A DNA stretch of 44,235 nt from positions 1-44,235 of the forward strand of contig JAOHDU010000007.1 in NCBI GenBank assembly GCA_028096805.1, given 5' to 3'. Both the position numbers and the translations under genes were made by a program. The notes below the pieces were generated by a model. The model made no database searches and was not told the origin of the DNA. It worked only from the letters and a program-made list of their open reading frames with translations. Positions 1-11,716 of the stretch are shown piece by piece. The stretch comes from Pontimonas sp. (GTDB taxonomy: Bacteria > Actinomycetota > Actinomycetes > Actinomycetales > Microbacteriaceae). Each line of letters begins with the position of its first letter. Position 1 is the stretch's first letter.

Positions 1-593
1 GTAATTGCTTGGATGACCGTCTCGCCCGAATCATGCGGGGAAAACCACTGGCTGGTGATACCAACTTCGGTGGCTCCGCGGAGGTTATCGGGGGTGTCAT
101 CGACGAAAAAAGTGTCGGCGGCACTTGCCCCATAGCGCTCCAACACCCGCTGGTAGACGACCGGGTCTGGTTTCCTCGCGAAATAGTGGGCAGTCGCAAA
201 CATATGCTCGCCAAATACCGGCACAAGTTCTGGGGCAACTTCGGGTAAATGTTCACCCACCAGCATTCCGTTGTTTGTGAGGAGGGTGACCTGACCGTGT
301 TGGCTGGCGAATTCGACAGCCGGCAGCACTCCGGGCCGAAAGGCCATCGCCTGAGTGCGCAGCGAAATCCAGTGCTCGCGGGTGATGCTCGAGCCGAAAG
401 CGTCATTGACTCGAGCGAGATACTCCTCGCCGGTATCTGGCTGCCCAGCCTCTGCTTTCCATTCTCCTTCGTCGTGCCACCAGCGCCGACGAAGCTCATG
501 GAAATCATGCCCGGTGATCGCTGTCAGGGCTTCCATGCGTACTCGCCAGTGATAGTCGTAGAGGACGTTGTCCATATCAAAGATGAAAAGCAT
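1..593 (-). CDS. HAD superfamily hydrolase, subfamily IA (3' end cut by the window edge)
   Basis: The reading frame is open from an ATG at 593 to the left edge, about 197 codons with no stop, so the C-terminus is missing. The N-terminus carries HAD motif I (FDMDNVLYD, nucleophile D6 and acid D8). Later come motif II (LLTNNG), the motif III lysine (FARKPDP) and motif IV (FFVDDTPDN). The cap segment between motifs I and II is helical and Trp/Glu rich, as in subfamily IA phosphatases. A GAGGAA ribosome binding site lies just before the ATG. The substrate cannot be inferred. The gene is divergent from tsaC, and in many actinobacteria prfA/hemK would sit here instead. Confidence 0.85.
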   Translation of the reverse strand, partial: MLFIFDMDNVLYDYHWRVRMEALTAITGHDFHELRRRWWHDEGEWKAEAGQPDTGEEYLARVNDAFGSSITREHWISLRTQAMAFRPGVLPAVEFASQHGQVTLLTNNGMLVGEHLPEVAPELVPVFGEHMFATAHYFARKPDPVVYQRVLERYGASAADTFFVDDTPDNLRGATEVGITSQWFSPHDSGETVIQAI

Positions 594-636
594 GATTCCT
601 CAAGCCTAGGCCCGGGCTGGGTGGGCGAACCCGCGG

Positions 637-642
637 TAGAAT
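637..642 (+). promoter_or_regulatory. -10 box of a leaderless promoter for tsaC
   Basis: TAGAAT is followed by exactly 6 nt and then the ATG at 649, so the predicted +1 is the A of the start codon. No Shine-Dalgarno sequence is present. A -35 box is not obvious. Confidence 0.55.
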
Positions 643-648
643 CGGGTC

Positions 649-1329
649 ATGGGAGCCCTGCGGGTCGACACAACGTCGCACAATGAGCGCGAGGCGGGAA
701 TCGCGGCCGCCAAGCTCGCCCTCGAATCCGGTAACTGCGTCGTCCTGCCGACGGACACGGTGTACGGCATTGCTTGTGACCCTTTTCAACCAGCGGCCGT
801 CCAGGGGTTGCTGGATGTGAAGGGCCGCTCACGCGCAATGCCACCGCCAGTTTTGGTTCCCTCTATCGAGAGCGCCGAAGCGCTGGTCGCTCATTTTCCC
901 CACGACCTTGCTCCAGCGCTTCAGAGGTTTTGGCCCGGGGGCGTGACGTTTGTTCTCCAGGCGGCCCCGGAGGTTTCCTGGGATTTGGGGGAGACTGAGG
1001 GCACGGTTGCGTTGCGCATGCCAGCCCACGAGGTGGCCCTCGAGATTCTTCGGGCTACGGGTCCCCTCGCGGTCTCGAGCGCAAATCTGACGGGTGAACT
1101 TGCTGCCATGAACGCACAAGAAGCCATCACTCAATTTGGTGACAGTGTCCCGGTGTACTTTGACGCAGGCCGGGTAGGTGCGTCTTACTCGGATGCCCCA
1201 GGCAACGCGGGCTCGACCATCATCGATGCGAGCACCGTCGCAGAGGGTGGGGCGTATCGAGTTATCCGACGAGGAGTTGTCCCCGTGTCTTCCATTCGGG
1301 AGGTCTTGCCGGGGGAGTGGTCAGAGTAA
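649..1329 (+). CDS. tsaC: L-threonylcarbamoyladenylate synthase (Sua5/YciO/YrdC/YwlC family)
   Basis: This enzyme makes threonylcarbamoyl-AMP from threonine, bicarbonate and ATP for t6A37 modification of ANN-decoding tRNAs. The 226-aa protein has the YrdC fold signatures: PTDTVYG (34-40), KGRSRAMP (58-65, the K-x-R nucleotide-binding pair), SSAN (142-145) and GSTIID (187-192). It is longer than minimal TsaC but lacks the full C-terminal Sua5 domain. The start is set by the adjacent -10 box. Its TAA overlaps the ATG of wecA (TAATG), so the two are probably translationally coupled. The Sua5-wecA-atp order is conserved in actinobacteria, for example M. tuberculosis Rv1301-Rv1302. Confidence 0.93.
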   Translation: MGALRVDTTSHNEREAGIAAAKLALESGNCVVLPTDTVYGIACDPFQPAAVQGLLDVKGRSRAMPPPVLVPSIESAEALVAHFPHDLAPALQRFWPGGVTFVLQAAPEVSWDLGETEGTVALRMPAHEVALEILRATGPLAVSSANLTGELAAMNAQEAITQFGDSVPVYFDAGRVGASYSDAPGNAGSTIIDASTVAEGGAYRVIRRGVVPVSSIREVLPGEWSE

Positions 1330-2447
1330 TGGGGTATGTGCTCGTTGCCGGTATTGCCGCGGCCACCGCGCTGGCGGTGGCCTACGTCCTGCTTCGGTTG
1401 GCCGAGCGCTACCAATGGCACCCGGAAATAAGACCCCGCGACGTTCACCAGACCCCCACTCCACGGCTCGGGGGTATTGCCGTGTTTGCGGGCATGACCA
1501 CGGGTGTCATTGTGGCAAGCCAGCTGGGCTACTTCGACGAGGTGTTTGCAAACCCTCGTGCCATCATCGCGGTTTTTGTTGCTGCCGGGATCGTCCTGGC
1601 TCTCGGGGTGATCGATGACGTCATTGATTTGGATTGGCTCACAAAGCTGTCTGGGCAGTTTTTGGCCGCTGGAGTGGTTGCCTGGCAGGGCGTGCAAATA
1701 GTGTCGCTACCGATCGGCGGTCTGACGCTGTTTTCGCCGACTCTTTCGCTGATTCTTACCGTGCTGGCGATTGTCGTGGTGATGAACGCCGTGAACTTCA
1801 TTGACGGGCTCGATGGCCTCGTGGTCGGTGTTGCTCTCATCTCCAACGGAGTGTTTTTCCTCTATTCCTTTGTTCTTTCGCTGGGTGACCAGGGCGCCCC
1901 GTACTTCGGGCTCGCCACCATTTTGACCGTCTTGCTGGCGGGAGCGCTCGTTGGGTTCCTGCCCTGGAATTGGAACCCCGCGAAGCTCTTCCTCGGCGAT
2001 TCGGGCGCTCTGCTTGTAGGCCTGATGATGTCGGTCAGCGCGGTATCCGTGACCGGACAAATTGATCCCGGCGCGGTGAACCCCACCCAGCTTCTCCCTG
2101 CTTTCCTGCCAGTCATCCTTCCGTTGGCAGTCTTGATTGTGCCGCTTCTCGATTTTTCTCTGGCGGTCGTGCGACGGTTGCGACGGGGAATGTCGCCCTT
2201 TGATGCTGATCGCGCCCACCTCCACCACCGTTTGTTAGATATGGGTCACACCCACCGTCAAGCGGTGCTCATCCTCTACTCGTGGACTGCCGTGCTGGCC
2301 ATAGGAACATTGATGTTCCTCTTTGTCGCGTGGTACTGGGCGCTCGCGATCATCGTTCTCGGGTTGGCGGGATCCACCGTTGTTACCCTGTCCCCAGACA
2401 ACCGGTCATCCCATGACCCACTCAAGATTGACCAGGAGGCCTCGTGA
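1329..2447 (+). CDS. wecA: Undecaprenyl-phosphate GlcNAc-1-phosphate transferase (WecA/TagO/Rv1302 family)
   Basis: This integral membrane enzyme transfers a HexNAc-1-phosphate from a UDP-sugar to a polyprenyl phosphate, the first step in making linkage units or wall glycopolymers. The 372-aa protein has about 10-11 hydrophobic segments. It carries the PNPT hallmarks: HQTPTPRLGG (40-49), the catalytic VIDDVIDLD (DD at 96-97), NFIDGLDGL (about 156-164), FLGDSGALL and the cytoplasmic HLHHRLLDMG motif that marks WecA/TagO rather than MraY. I chose ATG 1329, which overlaps the tsaC stop and follows a GGGGGAG stretch. GTG 1317 in the same frame is possible. The stop overlaps the next gene by 4 nt (GTGA). 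Confidence 0.92.
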   Translation: MGYVLVAGIAAATALAVAYVLLRLAERYQWHPEIRPRDVHQTPTPRLGGIAVFAGMTTGVIVASQLGYFDEVFANPRAIIAVFVAAGIVLALGVIDDVIDLDWLTKLSGQFLAAGVVAWQGVQIVSLPIGGLTLFSPTLSLILTVLAIVVVMNAVNFIDGLDGLVVGVALISNGVFFLYSFVLSLGDQGAPYFGLATILTVLLAGALVGFLPWNWNPAKLFLGDSGALLVGLMMSVSAVSVTGQIDPGAVNPTQLLPAFLPVILPLAVLIVPLLDFSLAVVRRLRRGMSPFDADRAHLHHRLLDMGHTHRQAVLILYSWTAVLAIGTLMFLFVAWYWALAIIVLGLAGSTVVTLSPDNRSSHDPLKIDQEAS

Positions 2448-2887
2448 ACGTCAACGCAGTTGTGAAGAAAGCGTTCTTCACCGGGTTGGTCATGACATCA
2501 CTGGTGGCGTTTGTTGCGGCTATCTGGGGAGCGCTCGTGGCCGATATTGAAGGCGTGTGGGCAGCGCTTGTCGGCGCAGGCATAGCCTTTGGACTTCTTG
2601 GCCTCACACCGCTCAGCATTCTGTGGGGTTTCAAGCTGGGCAAAGGGGACATTTTGTCTCCGGGGTTTTTTGCCTCCGTGTTGGGAACCTGGTTGATCAA
2701 GTTCGTGGTGTTTCTCGCCGCAGTCTTTTGGCTGGGTGATCAAACCTGGTTGGAGCGCACCACCTTGTTCCTGACCATTGTTGCTGCGCTCCTGGTAGGA
2801 CTTGTCGTAGACCTCGTGGTGGTGGCACGCTCTCGGATGCCTTACGTCTCTGATGTGGACCTACCCGGGGATAGCGCGAATAAGTAA
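2444..2887 (+). CDS. AtpI-like small membrane protein upstream of the ATP synthase genes
   Basis: The 147-aa hydrophobic protein has about four transmembrane segments (roughly 10-30, 37-60, 72-97, 106-127) and a short charged tail. Its place between wecA and the atp operon matches actinobacterial Rv1303, a poorly characterised AtpI-like protein thought to help Fo/c-ring assembly. The sequence itself has no catalytic motif. The GTG start overlaps the wecA TGA by 4 nt, so translation is probably coupled. Function is inferred from position, topology and size only. Confidence 0.7.
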   Translation: MNVNAVVKKAFFTGLVMTSLVAFVAAIWGALVADIEGVWAALVGAGIAFGLLGLTPLSILWGFKLGKGDILSPGFFASVLGTWLIKFVVFLAAVFWLGDQTWLERTTLFLTIVAALLVGLVVDLVVVARSRMPYVSDVDLPGDSANK

Positions 2888-2915
2888 CTCTCGGGGGAGG
2901 CCCGGCCCAGCTGGT

Positions 2916-2921
2916 TAGAAT
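2916..2921 (+). promoter_or_regulatory. -10 box of a leaderless promoter for tatB
   Basis: TAGAAT lies 6 nt before the GTG at 2928, the same arrangement and hexamer as at tsaC and rpiB. It supports GTG 2928 over the internal ATG at 2946. Confidence 0.5.
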
Positions 2922-2927
2922 CGTGGC

Positions 2928-3314
2928 GTGACCTTCGGCCTCTCCATGGAAAAGCTCTTCCTGATTGGCATCATCGCGCTGTTTTTGATTGGCCCCGATC
3001 GCCTCCCCGCCTATTCAGCACAGCTAGCTCGCCTCATTCGCAGGCTTCGAGAAATGGCATCGGGCGCTAAAGGTCGGATGCGGGACGAGTTGGGACCTGA
3101 CTACGACGATGTGGATTGGAAAAAGCTTGACCCGCGACAATATGACCCGCGTCGCATCATTCGAGAAGCCCTGACCGAAAGCGCGGTAGAGCCCGAGGCG
3201 GCCGCTGCTCTGCAGGACGCAGCCACCCCGGGGGTTGTGGCCGAGTCTGCGAGTCAACAACGCAGCCGCCGAAACCCCGGTTCATCTGCTCCGTTTGATC
3301 CCGATGTCACCTGA
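2928..3314 (+). CDS. tatB: Sec-independent protein translocase subunit TatB
   Basis: This is a twin-arginine translocase component that, with TatC, recognises folded substrates carrying RR signal peptides. The 128-aa protein has the TatA/B layout: a short N-terminal membrane helix (about 7-21), the GPDRLP hinge (about 22-27), an amphipathic basic helix (about 30-50), and a disordered Ala/Glu/Ser-rich tail. The segments DDVDWKKLDP and QYDPRRIIREAL are typical of actinobacterial TatB rather than TatA. No tatA or tatC is nearby. The GTG start follows a -10 box by 6 nt; ATG 2946 would shorten the protein by six residues. Confidence 0.85.
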   Translation: MTFGLSMEKLFLIGIIALFLIGPDRLPAYSAQLARLIRRLREMASGAKGRMRDELGPDYDDVDWKKLDPRQYDPRRIIREALTESAVEPEAAAALQDAATPGVVAESASQQRSRRNPGSSAPFDPDVT

Positions 3315-3338
3315 CCAACAGCGCACGGACTTTCCGCG

Positions 3339-4016
3339 ATGAGTGCTGTGGTCTATCCGATGCGAACCCCGACCGAGGTGGTTACAGGCCTGCGGCACGC
3401 GCGGTCGGCAGTGGCCCGGGGTCAATTGGTATGTGTGCCCACCGATACCGGTTATGCGTTGGTGGCCGATGCGTTTAACCCGCGGGCTGTCGATCGCCTA
3501 CGACAGGCACGGCAGATGGCAGAGCGCGCACCGGTGGGGGTGTTGGTCTCTGGCCCTGAGGCCCTTCACGCTGTGGCGGCTGATGTCACGCCAGAAGTCC
3601 AGGCACTCTCACTCGCGCATTGGCCGGGACCTCTCACCCTGGTGGTTCCCTCTGGAGATTCGCTTTCGTGGGATCTCGGGGACACCGAGGGAACGGTGGC
3701 TGTGCGGATGCCTGGACATCCGGTGGCATTGGAACTGGTGACTGAAACCGGACCTCTCGCCCAATCGGCTGCCCGCTTTGGCAAGCAAAAGGCCCTGGTA
3801 GCTCCTTCTGCTCTCGCTCGTCGTTTTGCCGACGAGGTTGCCCTCGTTCTGGGCCCCGGCGAGCAAAAGCCCGGTGTTGTGGATTCCACAGTTGTCGATG
3901 CCACGGCGCTCGAGCACCCCGGGGAAAAACTCGCCATCGTGCGGCAAGGAGCCTTGGATGCTGCAGCGCTTTTCGCCACGCTCGAGCGCACCAAATTCAC
4001 CTCAAGTAGCGGGTGA
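3339..4016 (+). CDS. YrdC-domain protein, divergent paralog of TsaC
   Basis: The 225-aa protein aligns along its length with the TsaC encoded at 649-1329. It keeps VPTDTGYALVADAFNP and a SWDLGDTEGTVAVRMPG segment nearly identical to that paralog's. The residues that hold ATP and threonine in TsaC are changed: KGRSR is replaced by RQARQ, SSAN by QSAA, and GSTIID by VDSTVVD. This suggests a duplicate with lost or altered activity, perhaps regulatory or binding only. It lies 24 nt after tatB and 66 nt before atpB, in the same direction. No clear ribosome binding site precedes ATG 3339. Confidence 0.8.
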   Translation: MSAVVYPMRTPTEVVTGLRHARSAVARGQLVCVPTDTGYALVADAFNPRAVDRLRQARQMAERAPVGVLVSGPEALHAVAADVTPEVQALSLAHWPGPLTLVVPSGDSLSWDLGDTEGTVAVRMPGHPVALELVTETGPLAQSAARFGKQKALVAPSALARRFADEVALVLGPGEQKPGVVDSTVVDATALEHPGEKLAIVRQGALDAAALFATLERTKFTSSSG

Positions 4017-4082
4017 GAGCTGGATTAGTCGCATCCAGGATGGGTTTGGTACTGTTCTTGAACGACGTCATTCGCCGCACAA

Positions 4083-5208
<1,126 letters not shown>

Positions 5209-5216
5209 GCCACACC

Positions 5217-5828
5217 ATGATCCAAGAAGCACTCCTTCTCGCAGCGGAAGGGGAAGCACCTAACCCGTTGCTCCCCGCGATCTATGACATTGTCTGGTCG
5301 ATCATTCCGTTCGCTTTGGTGTTGCTGCTTTTCTGGCGTGTGGTTCTGCCCAGGCTCCAGAAGACTCTGGATGAACGCTCTGACGCCATCGAGGGGGGCA
5401 TCGCTGACGCGGAGTCCGCGCAAAACGAGGCAAAAGAAGCCCTGGAGAAGTACACCAAGCTGCTGGCCGATGCTCGATCAGAAGCCGCCGACATCAGGGA
5501 AAACGCCCGCACCGAGGGCGCTCAGATCTTGGCGGAAATCAAAGAGAACGCTCAGGGAGAGGCCAACCGCATCGCTGCGACGGCCAAAGCCCAGATCGAG
5601 GCCGAGCGCCAGCAGGCTGTGCTCTCCCTGCGTAAAGAGGTCGGCGCTCTCGCTCTGGACCTCGCTTCCGCAGTTGTGCAGGAGCGGCTCACCGAGGATG
5701 CCCAGGCGGCATCGGTAGTGGACAAGCTGTTGTCGGATCTTGAGAAAGAGCCGGCCGCCAAAGCCAAGTCTGCGCCCAAAGCGAAGGCGCCCGCCAAGAA
5801 GGCTCCAGCAAAGAAGGCTAAGAAGTAG
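5217..5828 (+). CDS. atpF: ATP synthase Fo subunit b with a lysine-rich C-terminal tail
   Basis: This is the peripheral stalk subunit, 203 aa. One membrane helix (about 24-44) with the RVVLPRLQKTLDER boundary is followed by a long Ala/Glu/Lys/Arg coiled coil. The C-terminal 25 or so residues are an Ala/Lys/Pro tail (for example KAPAKKAPAKKAKK) resembling histone H1-type tails, which I do not recall as part of the usual b subunit. The gene begins 8 nt after atpE and ends 2 nt before atpH. The tail is encoded by near-repetitive GCC/AAG codons. Confidence 0.94.
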   Translation: MIQEALLLAAEGEAPNPLLPAIYDIVWSIIPFALVLLLFWRVVLPRLQKTLDERSDAIEGGIADAESAQNEAKEALEKYTKLLADARSEAADIRENARTEGAQILAEIKENAQGEANRIAATAKAQIEAERQQAVLSLRKEVGALALDLASAVVQERLTEDAQAASVVDKLLSDLEKEPAAKAKSAPKAKAPAKKAPAKKAKK

Positions 5829-5830
5829 CT

Positions 5831-6622
5831 ATGGGCGCTCAAACAAACCAATCACTGGTAGCAACGAAAGACTTTGTTTCGGGGACCGGCGGGAACGCTA
5901 TGGACCTGGCAGAAGGCCTGTTTGCTGCAGCCGTGGGTTTGTCGAGCTCCCCACCTCTGCGTTCTCAGCTGAGTGATTCCTCGATCGATATCGCCCTGCG
6001 ACGTCGCGTGGCCGATCGCGCCTTCTCGTCGTTGTCCACCGACGTGAAGGGTGTGATCGCCGACACGGTCGCCTTGCGCTGGTCGCGCTCCGAAGACCTT
6101 CAGATGGCCCTTGAGGACATGGGCATTCGCTCGGCAGCCTCGTCAGCGGCGGAATCGAGTGACGTGATCGGCGAGCTCCTGGCCGTGTCCAGCCTGATCC
6201 ACGGCAACGCTGACATCGAACTGGGATTGGGGTCAAAGCGCGCTGCGCCCGCGGCCCGCGCGCAGCTGGTCAAGAGTTTGGTGGCAGGGCGCGTCTGCGA
6301 GCAGACTCTGGCGATCGTCGCCCACTTGGTGACCGACCCGCGCGGTCGTCGAATTGGAGCGATGTTGGATCAGGCTGCTGAAACCGTGGCCGACCAGTCG
6401 GGGAAGGGTCTCGCCGTTGTGGATGTGGCCCGGCCACTCAATGCCGCGCAGAAGTCCAGCATTGAAGCCCTGCTTGTCCGCCGGTTTGGCCGACCGCACT
6501 ACATTGCGCAGCGGGTCAACCCCGCTGTTGTGGGAGGCGCAAGGATCCGCGTCGGAGACACGATTATCGATGGCAGTATTTCCCACCGTTTACAAGATTT
6601 GAGAGGGAAGTTGGCCGGCTAG
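5831..6622 (+). CDS. atpH: ATP synthase F1 subunit delta
   Basis: Subunit delta links the peripheral stalk to the top of the alpha3beta3 head. The 263-aa protein fits the longer actinobacterial form. Its N-terminal half is helical and Ala/Ser rich. The C-terminal part has the OSCP-type signature VNPAVVGGARIRVGDTIIDGS (within about 230-252) and a final LQDLRGKL helix. It follows atpF by 2 nt. A 45-nt gap with an AAGGAAG ribosome binding site separates it from atpA. Confidence 0.93.
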   Translation: MGAQTNQSLVATKDFVSGTGGNAMDLAEGLFAAAVGLSSSPPLRSQLSDSSIDIALRRRVADRAFSSLSTDVKGVIADTVALRWSRSEDLQMALEDMGIRSAASSAAESSDVIGELLAVSSLIHGNADIELGLGSKRAAPAARAQLVKSLVAGRVCEQTLAIVAHLVTDPRGRRIGAMLDQAAETVADQSGKGLAVVDVARPLNAAQKSSIEALLVRRFGRPHYIAQRVNPAVVGGARIRVGDTIIDGSISHRLQDLRGKLAG

Positions 6623-6667
6623 AGCCGATCGACTGACCGAACCGAACACCCAACAAAAGGAAGAACC

Positions 6668-8305
6668 ATGGCAGAAATTACGATCAACCCGGAGGAAATC
6701 CGCGACGCTCTCACCGAGTTCGCGAGTTCCTATGACCCGGGTTCCGCCACAACCACCGAGGTGGGCCACGTGGTGGATGCAGCGGACGGTATTGCCCACG
6801 TCGAGGGGCTGCCGGGATGTATGGCCAACGAGTTGGTGAAGTTTGCGGATGGCACATTGGGTCTGGCCCAGAACTTGGACGAAAACGAAATCGGTGTGGT
6901 TGTCCTCGGTGAGTTCAGCGGCATTGCAGCAGGCCAAGAGGTGACCCGGACCGGTGAGGTGCTCTCTGTCCCCGTGGGCGAGGGCTTCCTTGGTCGTGTG
7001 GTGGACCCGCTGGGGAACCCGATTGATGGTTTGGGTGCCATCAAGACCAAGGAGCGTCGTGCGCTGGAGCTCCAGGCTCCAGGAGTTATGGCCCGCCGCA
7101 GTGTTCACGAGCCGCTGCAGACGGGCATTAAGGCCATCGACGCGATGATCCCGGTGGGTCGCGGACAGCGTCAGCTGATTATCGGTGACCGCCAGACGGG
7201 TAAAACCGCCATCGCGATCGACACCATCATCAACCAGAAAGCCAACTGGGAAACCGGCGACCCCGACCAGCAGGTGCGTTGCATCTACGTAGCTATCGGC
7301 CAAAAAGGTTCCACCATTGCCGGAGTGAAGGGTGCTCTCGAAGCAGCCGGGGCGATGGACTACACGACCATCGTCGCCGCGCCCGCCTCCGACCCGGCAG
7401 GGTTCAAGTATCTGGCGCCCTACACGGGTTCGGCAATCGGGCAGCACTGGATGTATGACTCCAAACAGGTGCTGATCATTTTTGATGACCTCTCCAAGCA
7501 GGCAGAGGCTTACCGGGCGGTGTCTCTGCTGCTGCGTCGCCCGCCAGGCCGTGAAGCGTACCCCGGTGATGTGTTCTACTTGCACTCGCGTCTTCTGGAG
7601 CGTTGTGCGAAGCTCTCGGACGAGATGGGCGGTGGTTCGATGACCGGTTTGCCGATCATCGAGACGAAAGCGAACGATGTCTCCGCCTTCATCCCGACCA
7701 ACGTGATTTCGATTACGGACGGTCAGATCTTCCTCCAGTCCGACTTGTTCTTGGCCAACCAGCGTCCCGCTGTGGACGTGGGTATCTCGGTGTCTCGTGT
7801 GGGTGGAGATGCTCAGGTCAAGTCGATCAAGTCGGTGTCGGGAACCCTGAAGCTCGAGTTGGCGCAGTATCGCTCGCTCGAAGCGTTCGCCATGTTTGCT
7901 TCGGACTTGGACGCGACCAGCCGTAACCAGCTGGCTCGCGGTGCGCGTTTGACGGAACTTCTCAAGCAACCCCAGTACTCGCCCTACCCGGTGGAAGAGC
8001 AAGTGGTGTCCATCTGGGCCGGCACGAACGGCAAGCTTGACACTATCGCGGTCGAGGATGTCCTGAAGTTCGAGAGTGAATTTCTGGACCACCTGCGTCG
8101 CAACACCAAAATTCTCACGACACTCCGTGAGAGCAAAGTGTTGGACGACAAGACCAAAGCTGAGCTGGAGAAAGAGGTTGACTCGTTCGTCACCGCCTTC
8201 CAGGGCAGTGGTGCCGAGGGTCTGGGACAGCCGGGCAGCGAAGAATTCGATGCGTTGGAATCTGAAGACATCAACCAAGAAAAAATCGTCAAGCGCAAGC
8301 GCTAA
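6668..8305 (+). CDS. atpA: ATP synthase F1 subunit alpha
   Basis: This is the regulatory nucleotide-binding subunit of the F1 head, 545 aa. The P-loop GDRQTGKT begins at G173. Other landmarks are the N-terminal beta-barrel with [14 protein letters not shown], the conserved catalytic-interface stretch [11 protein letters not shown], and the helical C-terminal domain. It ends in a basic KIVKRKR. The start ATG 6668 has a clear AAGGAAGAA site upstream. A long open frame on the opposite strand across this gene is a codon-bias shadow. Confidence 0.97.
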   Translation: MAEITINPEEIRDALTEFASSYDPGSATTTEVGHVVDAADGIAHVEGLPGCMANELVKFADGTLGLAQNLDENEIGVVVLGEFSGIAAGQEVTRTGEVLSVPVGEGFLGRVVDPLGNPIDGLGAIKTKERRALELQAPGVMARRSVHEPLQTGIKAIDAMIPVGRGQRQLIIGDRQTGKTAIAIDTIINQKANWETGDPDQQVRCIYVAIGQKGSTIAGVKGALEAAGAMDYTTIVAAPASDPAGFKYLAPYTGSAIGQHWMYDSKQVLIIFDDLSKQAEAYRAVSLLLRRPPGREAYPGDVFYLHSRLLERCAKLSDEMGGGSMTGLPIIETKANDVSAFIPTNVISITDGQIFLQSDLFLANQRPAVDVGISVSRVGGDAQVKSIKSVSGTLKLELAQYRSLEAFAMFASDLDATSRNQLARGARLTELLKQPQYSPYPVEEQVVSIWAGTNGKLDTIAVEDVLKFESEFLDHLRRNTKILTTLRESKVLDDKTKAELEKEVDSFVTAFQGSGAEGLGQPGSEEFDALESEDINQEKIVKRKR

Positions 8306-8331
8306 ATACGAGCTAAAAGGACACTAAGACA

Positions 8332-10688
<2,357 letters not shown>

Positions 10689-10690
10689 CC

Positions 10691-10951
10691 GTGGCAAACC
10701 TCCAGGTCACTGTCGTTTCCGCCGCCGCAGAAGTGTGGTCTGGCGAAGCGACCATGGTGGTCGCCAAAACCACGGAGGGTGAAATCGGTGTTCTCGCCGG
10801 CCACGAACCCACGTTGGGTGTTTTGGCTGCCGGTGAGGTCAGAATCACCACGGCCGATGGCCAAAAAGTGACCGCCAAGGCCGAAGACGGTTTCCTGTCG
10901 GTGGATAACAACGTGGTGACGGTCGTGGCAGGCCTTGCGGAGATTATCTAG
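10691..10951 (+). CDS. atpC: ATP synthase F1 subunit epsilon (short form)
   Basis: This is the rotor subunit that couples gamma to the c-ring. At 86 aa it covers the N-terminal beta-sandwich (LQVTVVSAAAEVWSGEA, EIGVLAGHEPTLGVLAAGEV) and stops near GLAEII. The C-terminal inhibitory helical hairpin present in many bacteria is absent, as in many actinobacteria. GTG 10691 was chosen because translation resumes 2 nt after the atpD stop and the family N-terminus begins there. An upstream in-frame start at 10658 would lie inside atpD. Confidence 0.92.
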   Translation: MANLQVTVVSAAAEVWSGEATMVVAKTTEGEIGVLAGHEPTLGVLAAGEVRITTADGQKVTAKAEDGFLSVDNNVVTVVAGLAEII

Positions 10952-10957
10952 CACCTG

Positions 10958-11716
10958 ATGTTTGTCGTCTTGCCCCCTTCCGAGACAAAAGTCTCAGGAG
11001 GGGAAGACGGGACCTGCCTGGAGTTGGCGGCGCTTGGTTTCCCGCATCAAAATTCGGTTCGAGAATCGCTCATTCAGGCGCTCATCGAACTCTCCGCCGA
11101 TGCTGAGCTAGCAATGGCCGCCCTGAAACTGGGCGTCAAGGGCGCGGGTGAGATTGTTCGCAATAGTGAGTTGCGGACATCGCCGGTGTTGCCCGCGCTG
11201 GAGCGCTATACAGGGGTGCTGTATGACGCGTTGGGATACGCGGAGTTGCCACAACTCCAGCGGGAGTGGGTAGACCAGCGCGTCGGGGTATTTTCTGCCT
11301 TATTTGGATTGATCCGGGCGACCGACCCCATTCCTGCGTATCGTCTGTCCTTTGATTCCCGTTTACCCTCGGGGAAACCGGGCAAGCATTGGGGAGCCGT
11401 GGTTGATGACGTGTGGGCGCAAGCCCCGGGCTTTATTCTTGACCTGCGGAGCGAGGGATACCGATTACTCGCGCCGGTCCCCGAGGATCGAGGAGTCTTC
11501 GTGGCCCTCGTGAAACCGGGTCCGCGTGGCTCACGCCCAGCCCTCGGCCATGCCAACAAAGCGGTGAAAGGTGAGCTGGTTAAAAGCCTTGCTGCTACGG
11601 ACGCCCAGGTGGAATCACTGGAGGATTTTGTGGCGTGGGGATCACTCAACGGGTATCAGTGCGACGCCTCCAGTTATGACCGGGGTCGAGTTGATCTGGT
11701 GATTAGCGATAGGTAA
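10958..11716 (+). CDS. yaaA: YaaA family peroxide-stress protein (DUF328)
   Basis: The 252-aa protein begins with the family signature LPPSETK. It also has YTGVLYDALGY, ARGxxxGL-like LFGLIRATDPIPAYRL and the C-terminal HANKAVKGELV motif. In E. coli YaaA lowers intracellular free iron during peroxide stress, and the structure suggests DNA binding; the biochemical role here is inferred. It starts 6 nt after atpC and probably shares its transcript. Its 3' end overlaps the convergent ogt gene by 14 bp. Confidence 0.9.
   Translation: MFVVLPPSETKVSGGEDGTCLELAALGFPHQNSVRESLIQALIELSADAELAMAALKLGVKGAGEIVRNSELRTSPVLPALERYTGVLYDALGYAELPQLQREWVDQRVGVFSALFGLIRATDPIPAYRLSFDSRLPSGKPGKHWGAVVDDVWAQAPGFILDLRSEGYRLLAPVPEDRGVFVALVKPGPRGSRPALGHANKAVKGELVKSLAATDAQVESLEDFVAWGSLNGYQCDASSYDRGRVDLVISDR

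Noticed and set aside
5740-5828. Short tandem repeat at the end of atpF as a mobile or recombination element
   Set aside because: The periodicity follows Ala-Lys-Lys codons in frame and varies at the third base, as expected of a protein repeat.
6590-8278. A 562-codon open frame antisense to atpA
   Set aside because: Its protein is Arg/His/Gly rich with no recognisable domain, and it mirrors the codon bias of atpA, whose identity is certain.
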